In this document: positions 58,749-64,000 of the stretch, one piece after another
Layout of the letters: each line of letters opens with the position of its first letter
Numbering within the stretch: the first letter of the stretch is position 1
Origin: Asterochloris sp. CNOR1
Taxonomy: Eukaryota; Chlorophyta; Trebouxiophyceae; Trebouxiales; Trebouxiaceae
NCBI GenBank assembly: GCA_963969365.1
Contig: OZ017763.1
Location: 744,001 to 808,000 of the forward strand
Direction: 5' to 3'
DNA: 64,000 nt
Translations under genes and position numbers: made by a program
The notes under the pieces: model-generated
Told to the model about the DNA's origin: nothing
The model's input: the letters and a program-made list of their open reading frames with translations, nothing else
The model's database searches: none

Positions 58749-61700
58749 ATGTCTGAGGCCCCTCCTGGCACCGAGGAGGCTGCCCCAGGCACAGAGGCAG
58801 CTCACCCAGCTGCCAGTGCAGCTGATCAGGCTGCCTATGCAGCAGCCTATGCACAGTACTATCAGGCTCAGGGATATGGAGGATATGACCCCTATGGACA
58901 GTATGCTGCAGCAGGCTATGGCTATGATCCCTATGGTGAGGGCATCGCGCAGCAGCTCTCGACAGAGTGCTGGCTGACTTGTGAAACACTGCTGCTAGCT
59001 GTCATGAGCCTTGCCTTGGTGAGGGCTCACATTACCGCCAGTCATTCATCACACCTTGGTCAAGCCACCTGCCATGTCAACATGAGGCTAAGCAAGGCCA
59101 AAAGCACCTTCTGAGGAACATGGCAGCATGTAGCTCAGCTGTGTTGTCCGACCTACAGCCGCATGTCCATCACGAGGCTTATCTCATCCCCTTATGCGCT
59201 GCAGCGGCGTACCAGCAGCAGTATGGGGCATATTACCCTCCCACCAGCTACGGCTACGATGCCTATGGGCAATACACAGGGTATCCTGATCCGTCTGCTG
59301 CTGCTGCGGCCTCTACTGCCCCAACACCGGTAGCGTCAGCACCCGCTCCAATACCTTCAGCAGCAGTGCCTGTGCCAAGCACTGCGCCGTCCACGGCGTC
59401 CAGCCTGCCAGATGTCAGCGCCGCCCCTGCTGCTGCACCGGCGCCTGCAGCAGCAGGTGCCACAGAGGCCAAGAAGGCCGCAGTGGAGACTCCTGCAGCT
59501 GCAGCTCCTGCTGCTTCAATGCCACCAGCTGCCATTGCTTCACCGCCAGCAGCAGCTGCCGGACCAACCCAGCCAGCAGCAGGGCCTGTAGCCACCACTG
59601 AGCCTTTGACGGCACCTGCAGTGGCTGCGCCAGATGCGGCGCAGTCTGCGGCGCCTGCAGGGGCCAGCACTCAGCCGGCGCTGCCTCCCGCCACCTCTGC
59701 TCCTGCCCCCACGCCTGCGCCAGCAGCCGCAGAGGGCGCTGACACACCGAGTGCCACCGCAGCTGTGGTAGCAACAGCAGGTCCTGCAGTGCCTTTCGAT
59801 GAGGCCGATGACACTGCCAGAGCTCAGCAGAAGGTGGAGGAGGCCCAGCGTGCCCTGGAGGCTGCCAAGGCTGCTGCAGAGCAGCTGGCCAAGCTGCGAC
59901 AGGAGGCCGCTGCCAAGGCGCAGAAGGAGGCCGCCGTGGCCGCTGCCAAAGCCCAGCAGGATGCAGCTGAGGCGGCTGCTAAGGCCCAACAGGCCGCGGC
60001 TGAGGCGGCTGCCAAGGCCCAGCAGGCCGCGGCTGAGGCTGCTGCTAAGGCCCACGCTGAGGCCATGGAGCGGAGGAGGATCCAGGAGGTGCGCCCACAG
60101 CAGGCCTGTGCTGGGTGCATTTGATCCTCTTGGTGTTTGGGGCTGCTTAGAGCAGAAAGGAGCACATGCTGCCACTTGGAGATGGCAGGTATGGCCAGCA
60201 CATGTGACACCCAAGGTTTCTGATCGCAGAGCTGGAGGGTCCTGACCAGTTCATTGCACCTTGCCGAGGAGGCAACTTTGTTCGAAAGGTCAAAGTGAAA
60301 GCCAAGCATTGGTTGCAGAAGGGCTGCGCTGCACACAGCCTCAACACCTGGTCCTAGCCTGACCTGCATGCGCTGGAGCATGAGAGGCAGCATTGTGGGT
60401 GACTTGCAGCAGCCGAGCTGAGGGCATAACAGCCAACAGTGCTCCATTGAAACCTCAAACACTGCAGGAGAAGGAGCGTGAAAGGCAGCGCCGAGCAGAG
60501 GAGGAGCGCCAGAGGCTGGCGGCAGAGGCGCAGGCCCGCCTGCATGCAGAGCTGCAGGAGAAGATGGCCAAGGCCAGGGCTGAGGAGGAGGCCAAGAAGG
60601 AGCTGGAGCAGCGGCGCAAGGCGCAGGCGGTGAGCAATGAGCACTGCATCCCTTTGCCTACAGATCGCACCTGGGCAGCTGAGCAGCAGCGTGTCTGGTT
60701 CTTCTGGGACTGTAGATTTGCAGGGGCTCTTCACTTGGAGGGTGTACTGTCGGCAGTGGCGCAATCTGCAGAACGCTGTGCCTTGTGGCGGCACAAGACT
60801 TGGTTTGGTGCAAACAAGGATTTGGAGCAGCGGCTCTGAGGGGTGTCAAACAGGTCAGCCATTGTTGGGGGACCTTTATTGGGGTGTAGGGGAAGGCCGG
60901 GGATGAGAAGAGAATTGGAGCAGCGCAGGAAGGCTCAGTCAGTGGCTGACAGGGCGCTAAAGGTGTGTCAGCACTTGTAAAGACAAGCCTGAAAAGGTTG
61001 ATTGCATGGAAGTGCTGGACGGTGCAGTGTTGGCGTGGTTGTGGGCAGGTTGAGATGTCAGAAGGGGGGACCTCAGGTGTCTAAAGGCAAGCTTGAGGTG
61101 CCTAATAAAGATCAGGAGGCGTGCAGGCTTTTGCCATGGTGCCCAATGCTTGGCCTGTCTGTGCGCTGAGTGTCCGCGGCTGCTGCCATAGGAAGCACAT
61201 CAAGCAGGTTTGCATACGCAAGCCGGCACTCAAGATATTGCCACAAACGTTGTCAAATTGCAGACGACGCTCAAAGGAGCCAAGCTGGCAGGAGCGAGGT
61301 TGGCAACAGGGGCCTTATCAGGCCAGACTCCCACGCCTCCACCAGCAGCTGCAGCTGATGGGGCAGCACAGCCTGCCAGGTCCCCACTGCAACCGCCTCC
61401 TCCAAAGCCTGCTGGTGAGCCTAAGAGCCGTATGCGTCGTGCGTGGACACTGTGTGCCCCTGGCTGCAGGCTCCACAATCGTGTGAAGCCACTTACTGTC
61501 CAGGGGCCCAAGCCTACAGGGGTGTGCAGTGCCATCCAGCGTGCCCCCACTCATCCTGCAGCCCATGCAAGTTTTCTGAGTGTGTTTCCTGGACCCATGT
61601 CAGCTGCAGTGCGGGCCGTCCTCCTCGATCTTTGCCTGCGCACAAGCGCTGCTGGTTCCCTGCTGCAAGAAGGTGAGCAGGCCCCCTTTTTCCCCGGGTC

Positions 61701-64000
61701 TTGGTGAGCGTATGACTTCACATGCCCTGCAGATCTGCCAAGGCGTGGTAGTGACTCAGCTCAAGGAGTGGACCCGGCCAAGCCTGCCAAGAGGCCAGGC
61801 CAGCTATACCTGCCAGAGCCCTCAACAGTCACCAATGCCACACTTCTGCTGGCTCAGAAGGAGTGAGTGCTGTCATCCTACTTGCAAAGACCTGCAGGCT
61901 GGCTGCTGGGCGGCTGGCCTAGCCTGCCAGCTCAGCTGGGTCATTGTGTGCTGTGTTGCTCTCTGCAACTCAGTCAAAAAGCTTGCTGTGCCTGCTGTCC
62001 ACCTTGCAGGTTCACTTTACATCCATCAGTACACCCCTGCAAGGATCCCCTGCTTTAAAGTTCTGTGCGTTTCATGTCTCTGCCAGGCTGTCAGATCCTG
62101 GCATCCCTGCAGGAAGTCTCTGGGGCAGCGCCCCAAGCCTGTCAGTCCTCGCAAGGAAGATCGCTTTGGCAGAGATCTGGATGTCAGGGGCTACAGTCCA
62201 GTACGTGGCAGTGGGCCACAGGAGCAACAGGTAAGGTGCTGCACACCTCTGGAGCAGCTGTCCTCCCTCTGACCACAGATGATGATGCCAGTCTGCCTGA
62301 GTCCTTTTGGAGGCCTTTCAAGATATGCTGGCCGACAGCAAGTCACTCCTTTGCTGAAGGAAAGCAACAGCGGTGAGCCTTTCCCAAGTTTGAGATGGCA
62401 ACTTTCATCAAGCTGCCCGCCCTCCATCCTCACTGACACTTTTGCTCGACCTTTGGCCACCTCCAGTACACATCTGTCAGTCTCAGGTAGAACGGGCCCA
62501 TGTGGGTAGGTGGAGCTATGACGTGTCCAGCCCAGGCAGTCCGCAAGGGTCCGGTAAGCCACCCTTACCTGTCATGTGCCTGCCAAGCTGCAGGACCCAA
62601 GCCGCCGGCGCACCAGCAGCCGATGGGGGGCCGACACTCTTGCTGCTGTTGGGGACGAGGATATGGATGCTGGCAGGGACCGGCGCAGGTGAGGAGGCAT
62701 GCAGGCATCAGCCAAACTTTGAAGAAACCCAAGCTCCTGCTCTGACTTTGTTCAACTGCCCAACCTGCAGCGCCTTTTGGCCACCGCCTCTGTTGTCACC
62801 CCTGCCTTGTGTTTCCTGACTTACCGCCACATAGCATCACACCTCACATCTATCATATGTCCACCTCTCTGATTGGTGGATCAGCCCCCCTATGGTGGTG
62901 GCACATGGTTTGACCACAGGCAAGGCCTCAGGTGCTGCAATGCACCTGCTGATATGTACAGCCTCCTGCCATCTGCTGGCCCTTACACGTGCAAGCCCTA
63001 CAGGCACCGCGGGCGGCACCGGTCCAGACGGCACAGGCACAGCCCTGCAGGAGAGGAGGCCAGCCCTCTTCCTGCAGGGCGGGGTGCAGTGCCTCTGCCT
63101 CAGCAGCAGCAGGCCCAGCCACTGTTTCCATCCTATGTACCATCCACACAGCAGCCAGCTGCGCCTGCTCAGGTGAACACCTGCACCTCTCAGTCTCTGG
63201 CGTGCACCTGGCAGATCTGCAGCGCCATGCCACCCACCATCTGCAACAGTCCCTGTCCTCTGAACAGAGCGCACACCTGCCTGAACACTGCCTGTGGACA
63301 CCTGCCTGTAGAGTACAGAGCATGGGATCTTGCCTCCTCTGTCCCATGTGCAGGGGAAGTATGGATGGCATGCAGCAGCACCTGCAGCCGCACCTGTGGC
63401 CCCAGCGCCCAGGCAGATGCAGCCACAGGCTGCTACTTCACCTGGTGGGCCTGTGGCCATGGCAGTTGACAGCAGCTCAGAAGACGATGAGGATCTGCCC
63501 TCCCCCTCTAGGGGCCGGGCTGCTGATGTTCTGGCTAAATACCTGAAGCCAGACCCAGGTGCGCAGTCGGTTGCCTGTGTGATCTGCAGCAACCCTGGCT
63601 GAGTACTGGGAGCCAGACCAGGTGTGTTCTTTGCTGGACGGCAGGCCCAGGGCCTGCCTTGCTGATGTAGAGCTTTAAATGTGTCAATAAGATACGATGG
63701 TTCCTGTTTATGAGACAGCAGAGCAGGCCGTACATGGTCTGCATGGGTACCAGGAACCGGGAGCCAGGGACAGACACACCTGCCTCACCCTGTACCCAGG
63801 TACGCAGTCTGCTGCGCAGCCCAGCCGCGTGTGCAATAATCTTCCTCATGATGTCAGACAGTCTGCCCACCACAGCACATGTGCGACCTTCTGTGATCAC
63901 CTTGCTGGGCCTTGCAGGGGCTAGGGCTGCAGATGTTGCTGCAGCTGCTGCTGCGCAGGCGTCAGTGGGCTTGGCTGCGCAGCCAGTGGTCCCCTCACCA
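58749..64000 (+). CDS. Prion-like Tyr/Gly/Gln-rich, coiled-coil and RS-like protein (3' partial)
   Basis: Exons chain in phase: 58749-58935, 59205-60088, 60468-60629, 61264-61414, 61733-61862, 62113-62230, 62594-62688, 62962-63172, 63354-63558 and 63918 to beyond the window. A 63-nt exon at 61610-61672 may be included or skipped. The N-terminus (MSEAPPGTEEAAPG) leads into YYQAQGYGGYDPYGQYAA and YGYDAYGQYTGYP, a FUS-like prion-like region. An Ala/Pro/Thr-rich linker follows. Then come a coiled coil of KAQQAAAEAAA repeats and a charged helix with RQRRAEEERQRLAAEAQA. The last part has RQ-rich and RS-like stretches (KSLGQRPKPVSPRKEDR; DPSRRRTSSRWGADTL; HRGRHRSRRHRHSP) and an acidic SSSEDDEDLPSPSRGR. 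It is probably a nuclear RNA-associated or splicing-related protein (inference from composition). No known domain is recognised. Confidence 0.8.
60810..60955 (+). repeat. Two downstream copies of the end of exon 60468-60629
   Basis: The exon end aaggagctggagcagcggcg (60597) recurs as aaggatttggagcagcggct (60816) and aagagaattggagcagcgca (60908); the last continues ggaaggctcagtcagtgg, parallel to the exon's caaggcgcaggcggtgag. Spacing is 219 and 92 bp. Confidence 0.85.
63605..63810 (+). repeat. Downstream copies of the end of exon 63354-63558
   Basis: The exon end agccagacccaggtgcgcag (63549) recurs as agccagaccaggtgtg (63611) and in pieces as gagccagggacagac (63771) and tgtacccaggtacgcag (63791), all within the following intron. 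Confidence 0.7.

Noticed and set aside
62279-62375. Possible exon starting MMMPVCLSPFGG in the prion-like gene
   Set aside because: Its phase clashes with the following sure exon (62594, phase 0), while the exon ending at 62230 joins that exon directly in phase.

Overview
This is a nuclear window from a eukaryote, most likely a green alga (chlorophyte, probably a trebouxiophyte; the placement is inference). Genes are split into many short exons. Nearly every acceptor reads TGCAG, and donors are GTGAG, GTGGG, GTAAG or GTCAG. CpG is scarce and TG/CA abundant in introns, whereas exons keep CpG. I saw no operons, transposons, rRNA, tRNA or CRISPR. Gene models were built by hand by chaining exons whose reading phases agree.

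Layout: (1) C-terminal end of a pheophorbide-a-oxygenase-type Rieske oxygenase, + strand, 198-1512. (2) Secreted PAN/Apple-like glycoprotein, - strand, 5919-2285. (3) Small Ala/Gln-rich helical protein of unknown function, + strand, 6128-7712, divergent from (2). (4) LIMR/LMBR1-family multi-pass membrane protein, - strand, 15874-10651, with a probable tail reaching 8280. (5) bZIP transcription factor, + strand, 16096-22950, divergent from (4). (6) Very large (2252 aa) low-complexity Ser/Ala/Gln-rich protein, + strand, 23616-37013. (7) Class I cyclic-nucleotide phosphodiesterase, - strand, 44272-37624. (8) hnRNP U-like protein (SPRY plus P-loop domain) with a long Pro/Ala/Gln-rich tail, - strand, 58640-45911. 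(9) Tyr/Gly/Gln-rich, coiled-coil, RS-like protein, + strand, from 58749 and running off the window; it shares a 108-bp divergent promoter with (8).

The most unusual feature recurs in six of the nine genes. Degenerate tandem copies of an exon's edge, each still carrying the splice site, lie in the neighbouring intron. Copies of exon starts with their TGCAG acceptor lie upstream of the true exon; copies of exon ends with their GT donor lie downstream. Spacing is often about 80-145 bp, and copies decay with distance in the clearest arrays. Examples affect the PDE HD..HPG exon, the SPRY exon of the hnRNP U-like gene, several LIMR exons and a seven-unit array in the giant gene. In the giant gene some repeats are in frame inside exons, which suggests that the same process lengthens both introns and low-complexity coding regions. 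I know of no established description of this pattern.

Limits: terminal exons of genes 4 and 8, the N-terminal half of gene 7 and the start of gene 3 are less certain than the cores.
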